Source: Brevibacillus brevis (GTDB lineage Bacteria; Bacillota; Bacilli; Brevibacillales; Brevibacillaceae). From it: a stretch of DNA of 64,000 bases. Positions within the stretch are counted from its first letter, which is position 1, and each line of letters opens with the position of its first letter. Below the pieces are notes generated by a model. It was given only the letters and a program-made list of their open reading frames with translations. It made no database searches and was not told where the DNA came from. The translations under genes and the position numbers were made by a program. Of the stretch, positions 16,264-24,957 are shown piece by piece. The stretch is taken from assembly GCF_001039275.2 (NCBI RefSeq), contig NZ_CP030117.1, positions 2,542,001 through 2,606,000 of the forward strand. Reading direction: 5' to 3'.

Positions 16264-17745
16264 ATGGTGGAACGAGTCGACATCTTTAAAGACATTGCCG
16301 AACGGACGGGCGGAGACATCTACCTCGGAGTGGTAGGCCCTGTTCGTACGGGAAAGTCGACCTTTATCAAGCGGTTTATGGAGCAAGTTGTCATTCCGAA
16401 TATCAACTCTGAAGCGGAGCGGATACGAGCGACAGACGAGTTGCCGCAGAGCGCTTCAGGACGAACAATCATGACAACCGAACCCAAATTTGTTCCGAAT
16501 CAGGCCGTAAACGTACATGTGACAGAAGGACTCAGCATCAATGTCCGCCTCGTTGACTGCGTTGGCTATACGGTGCAAGGGGCAAAGGGCTTTGAAGACG
16601 ACAATGGCCCAAGAATGGTAAATACACCTTGGTATGAAGAGCCTGTACCATTTGAGGAAGCGGCCGAAGTCGGGACACGCAAGGTTATCCAGGAACACTC
16701 AACCATCGGGATCGTTGTGACAACGGATGGCAGCATCGCGGAAATCCCGCGTGTAGGATACATCGATGCAGAGGAACGGGTTGTAAACGAGCTGAAGGAA
16801 GTCGGAAAACCGTTCGTGATCGTTGTAAACTCGACGCGTCCGCGCTCCGACGAAGCACAAAACCTGCGTGTACAGCTCCAGGAAAAATACGATGTACCAG
16901 TCGTTGCCTTGTCGGTTGATCATATGACAGAGCAGGAAATCTTGCTCCTCATGAGAGAGGTCCTGTTTGAATTCCCAGTTCATGAAGTAAATGTAAATCT
17001 GCCGAGCTGGGTAATGGTGCTGGAAAACGGGCACTGGCTGCGTCAGAACTACGAGGAAGCTGTACGAGAGACCGTGCAGGACATCCGCCGGTTACGCGAT
17101 GTGGACCGTGTCGTCGGCTTCTTCAATGACTATGACTTTGTAGAGAAAGCCTCCCTTGCTGGTATGCACATGGGGCAAGGGATTGCAGAGATTGACCTCT
17201 ACGCGCCAGATGAACTGTATGACCGCATCTTGATGGAAATTGTCGGTGTAGAGATAAATGGCAAGGATCACTTGCTGAAAATCATGCAGGAATTCGCACA
17301 CGCCAAGCGCGAGTTTGATCAGGTAGCGGAAGCATTGCACATGGTCCGAAGTACGGGCTACGGTATAGCAGCCCCGTCGTTGCATGAAATGACCTTGGAC
17401 GAACCTGAACTAATCCGCCAGGGACCGCGCTTTGGAGTCAGGCTCAAAGCAACAGCACCGTCTATTCACATGATTCGGGTGGATGTCGAGTCTGAATTCG
17501 CTCCGATTATCGGAACAGAGAAGCAGAGTGAGGAGCTTGTCCGTTATCTGATGCAAGATTTTGACAAAGATCCGCTTTCCATCTGGAACTCCGATATTTT
17601 TGGACGCTCGCTCCATTCCATCGTAAGAGAGGGTATTCAGGCAAAAATTACCATGATGCCAGACAACGCCAGGTACAAATTACAGGAGACTTTGGGTCGA
17701 ATCATCAACGAGGGATCGGGTGGCCTGATAGCGATCATACTCTAA
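16264..17745 (+). CDS. spoIVA: Stage IV sporulation ATPase SpoIVA
   Basis: 493 aa, ATG with GGAGG nearby. SpoIVA polymerises with ATP hydrolysis to form the spore coat basement layer on the outer forespore membrane. The N-terminal TRAFAC-type ATPase domain has a Walker A motif in GPVRTGKST (residues 25-33) and the VDCVG segment near residue 97. The middle and C-terminal domains follow, and the last residues (GGLIAIIL) match the conserved hydrophobic end needed for targeting. Family length is conserved. It is monocistronic with its own promoter and terminator. Confidence 0.97.
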   Translation: MVERVDIFKDIAERTGGDIYLGVVGPVRTGKSTFIKRFMEQVVIPNINSEAERIRATDELPQSASGRTIMTTEPKFVPNQAVNVHVTEGLSINVRLVDCVGYTVQGAKGFEDDNGPRMVNTPWYEEPVPFEEAAEVGTRKVIQEHSTIGIVVTTDGSIAEIPRVGYIDAEERVVNELKEVGKPFVIVVNSTRPRSDEAQNLRVQLQEKYDVPVVALSVDHMTEQEILLLMREVLFEFPVHEVNVNLPSWVMVLENGHWLRQNYEEAVRETVQDIRRLRDVDRVVGFFNDYDFVEKASLAGMHMGQGIAEIDLYAPDELYDRILMEIVGVEINGKDHLLKIMQEFAHAKREFDQVAEALHMVRSTGYGIAAPSLHEMTLDEPELIRQGPRFGVRLKATAPSIHMIRVDVESEFAPIIGTEKQSEELVRYLMQDFDKDPLSIWNSDIFGRSLHSIVREGIQAKITMMPDNARYKLQETLGRIINEGSGGLIAIIL

Positions 17746-17783
17746 TAAATAGTTCTAAAGTCCTATAAACAACAAATATAGGG

Positions 17784-17815
17784 AAGGCATCTGACATGAC
17801 GAGATGCCTTTTTTT
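17784..17815 (+). terminator. Terminator after spoIVA
   Basis: 9-bp stem AAGGCATCT/AGATGCCTT, followed by T7. Confidence 0.88.
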
Positions 17816-17847
17816 CTTGTATTTCGTTCAATTTCGACAGGAGGGGC

Positions 17848-17876
17848 TTGAATTTAAGAAATCGGTGTATTACTAT
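17848..17876 (+). promoter_or_regulatory. Sigma-A promoter of the HU gene
   Basis: TTGAAT (17848-17853), 17 bp, TACTAT (17871-17876). The leader of about 100 nt contains a small hairpin AAACG-ctt-CGTTT at 17915-17927. Confidence 0.6.
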
Positions 17877-17982
17877 AAGCTTGTCAGATCGGTAAAAACA
17901 ACCATTCGTGTATAAAACGCTTCGTTTCGGTTAAGAAAAATAATAGCTAGGACTTGGTGTTCTTTGAGGGGAGGTGAATAAA

Positions 17983-18255
17983 ATGAACAAAACAGAACTG
18001 ATTGCAAAAGTGGCTGAAACCACAGAACTCACCAAGAAAGATGCAACAAAAGCAGTTGATGCAGTTCTTGACGCAATTGCAGATGCATTGAAAACTGGTG
18101 ACAAAGTCCAACTGATCGGCTTTGGTAACTTCGAAGTTCGTGAACGTGCGGCTCGTAAAGGTCGTAACCCACAAACTGGTGAAGAGATCGAAATCGCTTC
18201 CAGCAAAGTACCTGCGTTTAAACCAGGTAAACAACTCAAAGACTCCATCAAGTAG
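17983..18255 (+). CDS. hbs: DNA-binding protein HU
   Basis: 90 aa from ATG 17983, six bases after GAGGGGAGGTG. HU is a dimeric nucleoid protein that bends and compacts DNA. The beta-arm signature [18 protein letters not shown] is at residues 46-63, with the conserved intercalating Pro at the end of it, and the C-terminal [11 protein letters not shown] is typical. It lies between spoIVA and folE as in B. subtilis. Codon usage looks biased, as expected for a highly expressed gene. Confidence 0.97.
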   Translation: MNKTELIAKVAETTELTKKDATKAVDAVLDAIADALKTGDKVQLIGFGNFEVRERAARKGRNPQTGEEIEIASSKVPAFKPGKQLKDSIK

Positions 18256-18285
18256 TTGTTTCTTTTGAGAACGAAGCACTTACAT

Positions 18286-18320
18286 AAAAAAATCCACATT
18301 GCTAAAATGTGGGTTTTTTT
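18286..18320 (+). terminator. Terminator after the HU gene
   Basis: CCACATT/AATGTGG stem flanked by A-rich and T-rich runs. Confidence 0.82.
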
Positions 18321-18465
18321 CTGTGTATATACAGTTTGCCTATGGAAATTCTGGTATATCTTTTTGTCTTTTTTTAAACGATATGGTAAGATTGGCTTTG
18401 ATTGCGAGCAGGCAGACCTTAGTGATGAGAAACAAGGCATATGCCGTTACGTAGGAGGTACAATG

Positions 18466-19026
18466 ATGAACGTCGACTTAGATAAAATACAGCAAGCTGT
18501 TCGCATGATCCTAGAGGCAGTGGGGGATGATCCTAATCGTGAAGGAGTGCTGGATACCCCTAAGCGAGTTGCGAAAATGTACGCCGAAGTATTTGAGGGC
18601 ATGCATATAGACGAAGAGCAGTATTTCGAGACTGTCTTTAGTGAAGATCATGAGGAAATGGTTCTAGTGAAGGACATTCCGTTTTACTCCATGTGTGAGC
18701 ATCACTTGGTTCCCTTCTTCGGAAAAGCGCATGTCGCTTATGTACCGCGTGGAGGCCGTGTAGTAGGATTGAGTAAACTGGCGCGTGCGGTTGATACCGT
18801 AGCAAAACGTCCCCAGTTGCAAGAACGAATTACCGCAACAGTAGCGGACGCGATTATGCGCAAGCTCGATCCACATGGCGTGGTCGTGGTTGTAGAAGCA
18901 GAGCATATGTGCATGACGATGCGTGGTGTGAAAAAGCCAGGCTCGAAAACAATCACTTCTGCTGTTCGTGGGATGTTTGAGAAAGATGCGGCTGCCCGTG
19001 CAGAAGTATTTAGCTTGATTCGCTGA
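18466..19026 (+). CDS. folE: GTP cyclohydrolase I
   Basis: 186 aa from ATG 18466, six bases after AGGAGGT; an ATG at 18463 is three bases away and less likely. It converts GTP to 7,8-dihydroneopterin triphosphate, the first step of folate synthesis. Zinc ligands are visible in [12 protein letters not shown] and in [10 protein letters not shown], and the GTP-binding R/K residues lie in [20 protein letters not shown]. In B. subtilis this gene (mtrA) is followed by mtrB; here tRNA-Pro and a lytic transglycosylase gene lie between. Confidence 0.96.
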   Translation: MNVDLDKIQQAVRMILEAVGDDPNREGVLDTPKRVAKMYAEVFEGMHIDEEQYFETVFSEDHEEMVLVKDIPFYSMCEHHLVPFFGKAHVAYVPRGGRVVGLSKLARAVDTVAKRPQLQERITATVADAIMRKLDPHGVVVVVEAEHMCMTMRGVKKPGSKTITSAVRGMFEKDAAARAEVFSLIR

Positions 19027-19053
19027 TCAAAATGCAAGAATAAGGAAATTATA

Positions 19054-19082
19054 TTGACTCTATAGGTAAAATATTGTATAGT
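19054..19082 (+). promoter_or_regulatory. Sigma-A promoter of tRNA-Pro
   Basis: TTGACT (19054-19059), 17 bp, TATAGT (19077-19082), 13 bp before the mature tRNA 5' end. Confidence 0.8.
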
Positions 19083-19095
19083 ACGGATGTACAGT

Positions 19096-19172
19096 CGGGA
19101 TGTGGCGCAGCCCGGTAGCGCGCACCCTTGGGGTGGGTGAGGTCCAGGGTTCGAATCCCTGCATTCCGACCA
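19096..19172 (+). tRNA. tRNA-Pro (GGG), CCA encoded
   Basis: 77 nt. The acceptor stem CGGGATG pairs with CATTCCG with one G-U wobble. A D-arm with AGCCCGGTAGC, an anticodon loop TTGGGGT giving anticodon GGG, and a T-arm with GGTTCGAATCC are all present, and the gene ends with CCA. It would read CCC and CCU codons. It has its own promoter. As I recall, no tRNA lies between mtrA and mtrB in B. subtilis. Confidence 0.95.
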
Positions 19173-19256
19173 TCTGCATATAACGATTAGAAGCCTTGAG
19201 CAAAGGCTTCTTTTTTATGTAAAATGCCTACTCTCCCAAGTAGTGCCATTTTGCTA

Positions 19257-19285
19257 TTGGCTTCCTCATCTTTCTTTTTTATAAT
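19257..19285 (+). promoter_or_regulatory. Sigma-A promoter of the lytic transglycosylase gene
   Basis: TTGGCT (19257-19262), 17 bp, TATAAT (19280-19285). It decides the gene start, because in-frame ATG codons at 19224 and 19284 lie upstream of or within it. Confidence 0.65.
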
Positions 19286-19322
19286 GATAGATAGACATGC
19301 TAGGGAAGGGTTGTTCAAAGCT

Positions 19323-19994
19323 ATGAAGGTGCCTGTATCACTTCAACCATATTTGCAAACACTGCCGCAAACCTATGACGCCTCTTCGCTTTCGTATGGA
19401 GACGAGGGGCTCTTCTCGGACATCCTGCAGTCCCAGTTAGCAACAAACGGCCAGCGGGTTATCAGTTCGCAGGAGATTTTGGCCAAGCTAGACGGTTCCA
19501 GGAACTGGAAGATCCCTGCCCATATTCAAAATGAGCAGTCCCTGTCTTTTGCAAAAGGGCCATCTGTTCCTACCCCGGAAATCTTGGACAAGATTGATGA
19601 GACAGCGAAAGCGATCGGAGTGGACGCTGATCTGGTGAGAGAGGTCGTCAGGGCAGAATCCAATTTCAATCCGAATGTAGAATCTCACGCAGGGGCGAAG
19701 GGCTTGATGCAGTTGATGGACAATACGGCAAAAGCCATGCAAGTCCGCAATGTATACGACCCTGATGAAAACCTTGAAGGTGGAACAAAATATTTGAAGT
19801 CGCTTTTGGATCGTTATGATGGAGATGTAAAAGTAGCACTTGCTGCTTACAATGCTGGTCCAGGTCGGATGAGTCGTCTGGGAATCAGCAGTGATGACGA
19901 GCTTGAAGCGAAGTTTGACCAATTGCCGCAAGAGACACAGCGCTATGTAGACAAGATCATGAGCCGACTGGGGTCAGAAGGGGCATCATACTAG
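19323..19994 (+). CDS. Soluble lytic transglycosylase (SLT domain)
   Basis: 223 aa from ATG 19323, downstream of the promoter. The C-terminal SLT/goose-lysozyme domain (about 95-215) has the catalytic Glu motif [10 protein letters not shown], the [15 protein letters not shown] motif and AAYNAGPGR. It would cleave the glycan backbone of peptidoglycan, producing 1,6-anhydro ends. The N-terminal about 90 residues are unassigned and contain no clear signal peptide, so export is uncertain; a spore or flagellar link is possible but unproven. It separates folE from mtrB. Confidence 0.87.
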   Translation: MKVPVSLQPYLQTLPQTYDASSLSYGDEGLFSDILQSQLATNGQRVISSQEILAKLDGSRNWKIPAHIQNEQSLSFAKGPSVPTPEILDKIDETAKAIGVDADLVREVVRAESNFNPNVESHAGAKGLMQLMDNTAKAMQVRNVYDPDENLEGGTKYLKSLLDRYDGDVKVALAAYNAGPGRMSRLGISSDDELEAKFDQLPQETQRYVDKIMSRLGSEGASY

Positions 19995-20031
19995 ACGTAC
20001 GCGCATACCGTATTGGTCAGGAGGAAACACA

Positions 20032-20262
20032 TTGGCACAACCATCGGGATTCAATCAGGATTATTTCGTAGTCAAAGCGAAGGAAAATGGCGTTCATGTG
20101 ATCGGATTAACAAGAGGCTCTGATACGCGTTTTCATCATACAGAGAAGCTCGATAAAGGCGAAGTCATGATTTTTCAATTCACGGAGCACACCTCTGCGA
20201 TTAAGGTGCGAGGGAAAGCAGTGATTTACTCGCAGCATGGCGTCGTGGATACGACCGAATAA
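20032..20262 (+). CDS. mtrB: trp RNA-binding attenuation protein (TRAP)
   Basis: 76 aa, TTG start with CAGGAGG nine bases upstream. TRAP forms an 11-subunit ring that binds tryptophan and then wraps RNA with (G/U)AG repeats. The RNA-binding residues equivalent to B. subtilis Lys37, Lys56 and Arg58 are present as Lys39, Lys58 and Arg60 ([10 protein letters not shown] and AIKVRGKAV), and the Thr residues of the tryptophan pocket are in [12 protein letters not shown] matching target with 11 triplets lies in the trp leader at 30.67 kb. Its own terminator follows. Confidence 0.97.
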   Translation: MAQPSGFNQDYFVVKAKENGVHVIGLTRGSDTRFHHTEKLDKGEVMIFQFTEHTSAIKVRGKAVIYSQHGVVDTTE

Positions 20263-20284
20263 AGAACAAGTCGTTTTACTAAGA

Positions 20285-20308
20285 AGCAGGCATAGCCTGC
20301 TTTTTTTG
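20285..20308 (+). terminator. Terminator after mtrB
   Basis: 7-bp stem AGCAGGC-ata-GCCTGCT, with T7 at the end. Confidence 0.88.
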
Positions 20309-20332
20309 TTTGTACAATGGAGGAGAGGAGGG

Positions 20333-20854
20333 ATGTCTATGCCGCGCCAATTGTTGATGGCGATTGCTGTTTCCACTTTCTTGGCTCTGATGCTGTCGCT
20401 CGTTCCCACAAATCAGTGGATGCAAGCGGATATACCGACATTTCAGTCGGCACGTGCCATTCACTTAAGCGAGCAAAATGCCCTTGATTTGTTTACAAGG
20501 ATGTCGACACATTATAATATTAAGCGTATAAAATGGGAAAACCCATCGATCTATGTCGATTTTGCGGTGAAACCAGCCGAAAAAGTAGAGTTAAACACCG
20601 TCTATCAAGATTTTTACCGTTTGACATACGACTTGCGTACCTATGCAGACAATGTCGGGCCCGTGTACTATCGCTTGTTGGAGGAAACGGATCCACCAAA
20701 AGAATCGAGATTATTGATTGCCATACAATCGACAACTGGAAATCTCGCAGGACAAGACAAACCATTGACCGATCCTTCAGATATCCAGTCCTTTGTAAGC
20801 AGTACATTTCCCATTCGAATCGAGCCGTATTTTTATGAGCGAATTAGTCCCTGA
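20333..20854 (+). CDS. Uncharacterised protein with an N-terminal membrane anchor
   Basis: 173 aa from ATG 20333, right after GGAGAGGAGG. Residues 7-24 form a hydrophobic anchor or signal segment, followed by a Gln/Asp-rich extracytoplasmic region of about 145 residues with alternating alpha/beta character and a conserved-looking YRLTYDLRTYADNVGPVYYRLL block. No known family is recognised. It lies between mtrB and hepS, an interval without a gene in the B. subtilis arrangement I remember. Function unknown. Confidence 0.7.
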   Translation: MSMPRQLLMAIAVSTFLALMLSLVPTNQWMQADIPTFQSARAIHLSEQNALDLFTRMSTHYNIKRIKWENPSIYVDFAVKPAEKVELNTVYQDFYRLTYDLRTYADNVGPVYYRLLEETDPPKESRLLIAIQSTTGNLAGQDKPLTDPSDIQSFVSSTFPIRIEPYFYERISP

Positions 20855-20979
20855 TGGAAGAAGTATGGTATGATAGTAGAGACGGCCTTTTGACCGGACG
20901 GCAGAGGAAGACCGAAGAGTAAGGAACAGTACGGAACAGGCAGACATCTATAGGTTGTGCAGCTTGTGGAGGAGGACGC

Positions 20980-21816
20980 ATGAGCAAAGAACTTTCCCCG
21001 AATGTAGAAGAGGTTCGGTCCATTATCGAACAAATCTACAAGAGAATCACCCATTCCTATGTAGAACATTATGTTGACGTTCCTTCCATGGCGGAAAATC
21101 GTCTAGAGCTGTTGTACCTTTTTTTGCTGGAACAAGGTATGCCGAAGGAAAAGGCTTCGGTTTTATGTACAGCAACAGGACTTGTCCAATTGGGACTGGA
21201 CACGCATGAGCTCGTGAAAAATGAGTACGACTCCTCGCAGAACGCGGAGCGAAACCGACAGTTGACCGTACTTGCAGGTGATTATTACAGCAGTCGCTAT
21301 TATCACCTTCTGGCTTCAGCGGGTGAAATCCAAGCCATTCAAGTGTTGTCGGCAGCCATTCAACGAGTGAACGAAGCGAAAATGAGACTCTACATCGCTG
21401 GGCGAGATAGCAAGATTTTATCAGATGAAGAGTACTGGGAACTGCGAAATACGATTGATACGGGCTTATACGTGGCTGTTGTAGAGGAGTATGCCGATTC
21501 AGCTGATCGCCGTCGTTTCTGGAGCGATCTGATGAAGGAAACAGCCAAAGTAGAGAGTGTAATCGGAGAGTGGGAGCAGCTCAAATGGCAAGAACAAGTC
21601 CCTTTTGGTTTTGCCCGTTTTTTGTTGCAAAAACCTGGGGCTACACTCGCGCAAGTTTTGTCTGGCGTTGAGGGGAAAGCTATCGAATTAATCGGATTGT
21701 GTGAGCAAATGGTGCGTACGCTGCATCCGGCAGAGACGCGAAACATGCTTGCATCCATTACGGCACGGTACTCCCATCGGATCAGTCGCTTGAAGAAGGT
21801 AATTGAGGAGATGTAG
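20980..21816 (+). CDS. hepS: Heptaprenyl diphosphate synthase component 1
   Basis: 278 aa, ATG after GGAGGAGG. This is the small non-catalytic subunit of the heterodimeric prenyltransferase that makes the C35 side chain of menaquinone-7. It is mainly helical and shows the family pattern YVEHYVDVPSMAENRL followed by TATGLVQLGLDTHELV. The catalytic subunit gene hepT is at 24958, separated here by menG and three menaquinone genes. It overlaps nothing and ends 4 bp before menG. Confidence 0.9.
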   Translation: MSKELSPNVEEVRSIIEQIYKRITHSYVEHYVDVPSMAENRLELLYLFLLEQGMPKEKASVLCTATGLVQLGLDTHELVKNEYDSSQNAERNRQLTVLAGDYYSSRYYHLLASAGEIQAIQVLSAAIQRVNEAKMRLYIAGRDSKILSDEEYWELRNTIDTGLYVAVVEEYADSADRRRFWSDLMKETAKVESVIGEWEQLKWQEQVPFGFARFLLQKPGATLAQVLSGVEGKAIELIGLCEQMVRTLHPAETRNMLASITARYSHRISRLKKVIEEM

Positions 21817-21820
21817 CCAA

Positions 21821-22540
21821 GTGAACCAGACACAGATGAATGAGAAAGCAGAGTACGTTCACTCCGTTTTCGAGAGCATTGCAAACGATTACGATAAAAT
21901 GAATAATGTAATCAGCTTTGGCAGTCATATTGCTTGGCGTAATTACACGATGAAGCAGATGAATATCCAGCCAGGGCATACGGCGTTGGATGTTGCTTGT
22001 GGTACAGCAGACTGGACCATTGCATTGGCCAAGGCAGTCGGTAAAGAAGGCAGTGTTGTTGGTCTTGATTTTAGCCAAAACATGCTGGATGTAGGGGCAT
22101 ATAAAGTGGCGAACGCAGGTGTTGGCAACAACGTAAAGCTAGTGAACGCAGATGCAATGAATCTGCCTTACGAGGATAATACATTCGACTTTGTGACAAT
22201 CGGTTTTGCCTTGCGCAATGTACCCGATGTTCAGCAGGTTTTGAATGAAATGGCACGTGTTGTGAAACCGGGCGGTAAAGTCGTTTCTCTGGAAGTGTCC
22301 AAGCCCCCATTCATTCCGTACCGGAAGCTATTTTACTTATACTTCTACAAAATCTTGCCATTTATCGCGAAGCTGACAGTCAACAAGTACGAAGAGTATG
22401 CATGGCTGCCACAATCCCTGACCAATTTTCCGGACAGTCGCGAGCTGGCAAGCATGTTTCAGAAAGCAGGCTTGGACCCGGTTCAGGTCAAATTGTTTAT
22501 GGGCGGCGTATCCGCTTTGCATATGGGCACAAAGCCATAG
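21821..22540 (+). CDS. menG: Demethylmenaquinone methyltransferase
   Basis: 239 aa, GTG start ten bases after GAGGAG. It is the SAM-dependent UbiE/MenG family enzyme for the last step of menaquinone synthesis. SAM-binding motif I is ALDVACGTADWT, and post-I GLDFSQNML; the UbiE signatures around YDKMNNVISFG and PGGKVVSLEVSKP are clear. It is sandwiched between hepS and hepT genes, whose product supplies the side chain. MenG serves both the classical and futalosine pathways. Confidence 0.95.
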   Translation: MNQTQMNEKAEYVHSVFESIANDYDKMNNVISFGSHIAWRNYTMKQMNIQPGHTALDVACGTADWTIALAKAVGKEGSVVGLDFSQNMLDVGAYKVANAGVGNNVKLVNADAMNLPYEDNTFDFVTIGFALRNVPDVQQVLNEMARVVKPGGKVVSLEVSKPPFIPYRKLFYLYFYKILPFIAKLTVNKYEEYAWLPQSLTNFPDSRELASMFQKAGLDPVQVKLFMGGVSALHMGTKP

Positions 22541-22617
22541 GTTGACGAATACGATGGCGCCAAATGCGTATATGGGGAGTAAACCGGTATTTCTTCACGA
22601 GATAGGAAGTGTCATAG

Positions 22618-23487
22618 ATGGGTCTACGTAAATTAAAAATCATCTTGGAAATGATTAAATTTGAGCACTCCCTTTTTGCCCTGCCTTTTGCTTTTATGGG
22701 AGCTGTTTTGGGAAGTATTGTGGTAGAGAATGCATGGCCTACCTGGTCGGAAATTTTTTGGGTGACGGTAGCAATGGTGGGCGCTCGCAGTGCAGCGATG
22801 TCCTTAAACCGTGTCATCGACCGGGTGATTGATGCGAAAAATCCTCGGACGGTCACACGAGCGATTCCTGCTGGCCTTATTTCGATTGTGGAAGTCATTT
22901 TGTTTATCGTGGTGTCCTTTGCGGTGTTATTTATTGCTGCATACCAGTTAAATGATTTGGCTGTGAAATTGTTGCCGCTCGCTGTGTTTGTTCTTGTGCT
23001 TTATTCCTATACGAAACGCTTTACTTGGCTTTGCCACTTTGTTCTCGGGGTTGCCATCGGGTTTGGTCCGTTGGGTGGCTGGGTAGCGACAACGGGTCAA
23101 GTAGATGGCATCGGCCTTCTATTGTTTGCATCCGTTATGTTCTGGACAGCAGGATTTGATATCATTTATGCGTGCCAGGACGCCGATTTTGACCGAAAAG
23201 AAGGACTTTATTCCATGCCGAGCCGCTTCGGAATTGCCAATGCACTTCTGATTGCCCGCATATGCCACGTTCTTACTTTCGTTGGACTGATGTCATTGTA
23301 TGTAGTCGCGGACTTGTCTATTTGGTTCCTGGTAGGTGTGCTCATTTCTGGTGCAATTTTAATCTATGAACACACGCTGGTGAAGCCAACAGACCTGTCC
23401 AAACTGGATATGGCATTCTTCAATATGAATGGCATCTTGAGTGTCGTGATGTTTACCTTTACGATGATTGATTTGGTGATTGCATGA
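22618..23487 (+). CDS. mqnP: UbiA-like polyprenyltransferase, probably menaquinone (MqnP type)
   Basis: 289 aa, polytopic membrane protein with about nine helices. The two Asp-rich prenyl-diphosphate motifs of the UbiA superfamily are NRVIDRVIDAKNP (about 63-75) and the DADFDRKEG block (about 184-192). It resembles 4-hydroxybenzoate octaprenyltransferase-like proteins rather than MenA. Overlap by four bases with ubiX, followed by mqnA, suggests it prenylates a futalosine-pathway naphthoate. The exact substrate is inference. Confidence 0.78.
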   Translation: MGLRKLKIILEMIKFEHSLFALPFAFMGAVLGSIVVENAWPTWSEIFWVTVAMVGARSAAMSLNRVIDRVIDAKNPRTVTRAIPAGLISIVEVILFIVVSFAVLFIAAYQLNDLAVKLLPLAVFVLVLYSYTKRFTWLCHFVLGVAIGFGPLGGWVATTGQVDGIGLLLFASVMFWTAGFDIIYACQDADFDRKEGLYSMPSRFGIANALLIARICHVLTFVGLMSLYVVADLSIWFLVGVLISGAILIYEHTLVKPTDLSKLDMAFFNMNGILSVVMFTFTMIDLVIA

Positions 23488-24080
23488 ACAAACAAAAGTG
23501 GGCTGTCGGGATAACGGGTGCAAGTGGTGCTATCTACGGTGTTCGAGTCGTCCAGGAGCTTTTACGTGCTGGACATATCGTTCACTTGATGATTACAGAA
23601 GCCGGCTGGCAAGTATTTCGTGATGAACTGGATTGGCACACGGATGACAGAGAGGCTCTGTTGCAGGAGAAGCTGCAACTAGACTTTTCGGGTGAGCTAC
23701 ATTATTGGGGACTGCGAGATTTCAATTGTCCCGCAGCCAGTGGTTCCTATCGCTGTGACGGTATGATCGTAGTGCCGTGCTCGATGGGGACTGTTTCTGG
23801 CATCGCACATGGCGCATCAGGTAATTTGCTGGAGCGCGTTGCTGATGTCATGATCAAGGAAGGTCGGCGATTGGTCATCGTTCCGAGAGAGACACCGCTC
23901 AATGCGATTCAGCTCGAGAACATGCTCAAATTAAGCCGTCTGGGTGTCAAAATTCTGCCTGCTATGCCAGGCTACTATCAGAAACCGCAAACCATGGATG
24001 ATCTGATCAATTTTGTGGTAGGGAAAACTTTGGATGCAATTGATGTACCACATTCGCTGTTCCGGCGTTGGGGGGAATAA
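23484..24080 (+). CDS. ubiX: Flavin prenyltransferase UbiX-like
   Basis: 198 aa, ATG overlapping the upstream stop (ATGA). It shows the UbiX/Pad1 signatures: VGITGASGAIYGVRV at the N-terminus, a VPCSMGTVSGIAHG block and the LVIVPRETPLNAIQLENMLKL-type segment before PAMPGYYQKP. The family attaches a dimethylallyl unit to FMN to make prenylated FMN for UbiD-type decarboxylases. Located with mqnP and mqnA, it probably serves decarboxylation in the futalosine-type menaquinone pathway; no ubiD gene is in this window. Confidence 0.88.
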   Translation: MNKQKWAVGITGASGAIYGVRVVQELLRAGHIVHLMITEAGWQVFRDELDWHTDDREALLQEKLQLDFSGELHYWGLRDFNCPAASGSYRCDGMIVVPCSMGTVSGIAHGASGNLLERVADVMIKEGRRLVIVPRETPLNAIQLENMLKLSRLGVKILPAMPGYYQKPQTMDDLINFVVGKTLDAIDVPHSLFRRWGE

Positions 24081-24084
24081 ACGC

Positions 24085-24948
24085 ATGCAAAAGTCTTTGC
24101 GTGTTGGACAAATTTTGTATACCAATGTATTGCCGGTTTACTTCTATTTTGATCAGGCGAAATTCGAAGACCGAATCGAATTCATCCGCCAAGTTCCTGC
24201 CCAGTTAAACACTGCAATGGCAAATGGCGCGATTGACTTGGGACCGATTTCTTCGTTTAGCTATGCAGAGCATGCCTCCGAATACGTGGCATTGGCAGAC
24301 CTGTCTGTCAGTGCCAAAGGAAGGGTAGGCTCCCTTTTCTTGTTCAGCAAAAAGCCGATTGAACAAGTAAACGGTGCCAAAATAGCCTTGACCAACACAT
24401 CGGCTACCACAGTGAACCTCTTAAAAATCATTCTCCATAAGTTTTACGATTATGAGATTTCCTACGTTACACAGGAACCCATTTTGCAAGAAATGTTGGA
24501 GGACGCTGATGCAGCGCTCTTGATCGGGGATGACGCCATTGCGGCTGAGCGCACGGCTAAAGACCTGCATGTCTATGACTTAGGAGAGCTGTGGCATCAA
24601 TTTACGGGGTATTCCATGACCTTTGCCATTTGGGCTCTTCGTCGAGCGGTTATTGCCGATCATTATGATTTGATCGCGGACGTCCATGCCGCTTTTTTAG
24701 AGAGCAAAAGGAAGACAAGAGCGAATACAGCCCCATTGATTGACTACGTTCACACACATTTCGGTGGAGAGAAAGAGCAATGGATCCACTATTTCCAAGG
24801 ATTACAGCACGATTTCGGTGACGTTCAGCGGATTGGACTGGAGTACTATTACCGATGCGCAGCGGAGCTGGGACTTCTATCGGCACCTGCAACCGTCGAT
24901 CTGTGGCAAGCCGGCGGCCGACAGACCAATACTACGTTGACGAGATAG
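24085..24948 (+). CDS. mqnA: Chorismate dehydratase MqnA (futalosine menaquinone pathway)
   Basis: 287 aa from ATG 24085, preceded by GGGGGGAA. It has the MqnA pattern: an N-terminal LRVGQILYTNVLPVYF block, GAIDLGPISSFSYAEHA, a FSKKPIEQVNGAKIAL segment and NTSATTVNLLKIIL. It would dehydrate chorismate to 3-enolpyruvoylbenzoate, the first committed step of the alternative menaquinone route. B. subtilis uses the classical men pathway instead. The stop codon is part of the ribosome-binding region of hepT, so they are one operon. Confidence 0.88.
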   Translation: MQKSLRVGQILYTNVLPVYFYFDQAKFEDRIEFIRQVPAQLNTAMANGAIDLGPISSFSYAEHASEYVALADLSVSAKGRVGSLFLFSKKPIEQVNGAKIALTNTSATTVNLLKIILHKFYDYEISYVTQEPILQEMLEDADAALLIGDDAIAAERTAKDLHVYDLGELWHQFTGYSMTFAIWALRRAVIADHYDLIADVHAAFLESKRKTRANTAPLIDYVHTHFGGEKEQWIHYFQGLQHDFGDVQRIGLEYYYRCAAELGLLSAPATVDLWQAGGRQTNTTLTR

Positions 24949-24957
24949 GTGGAACGG

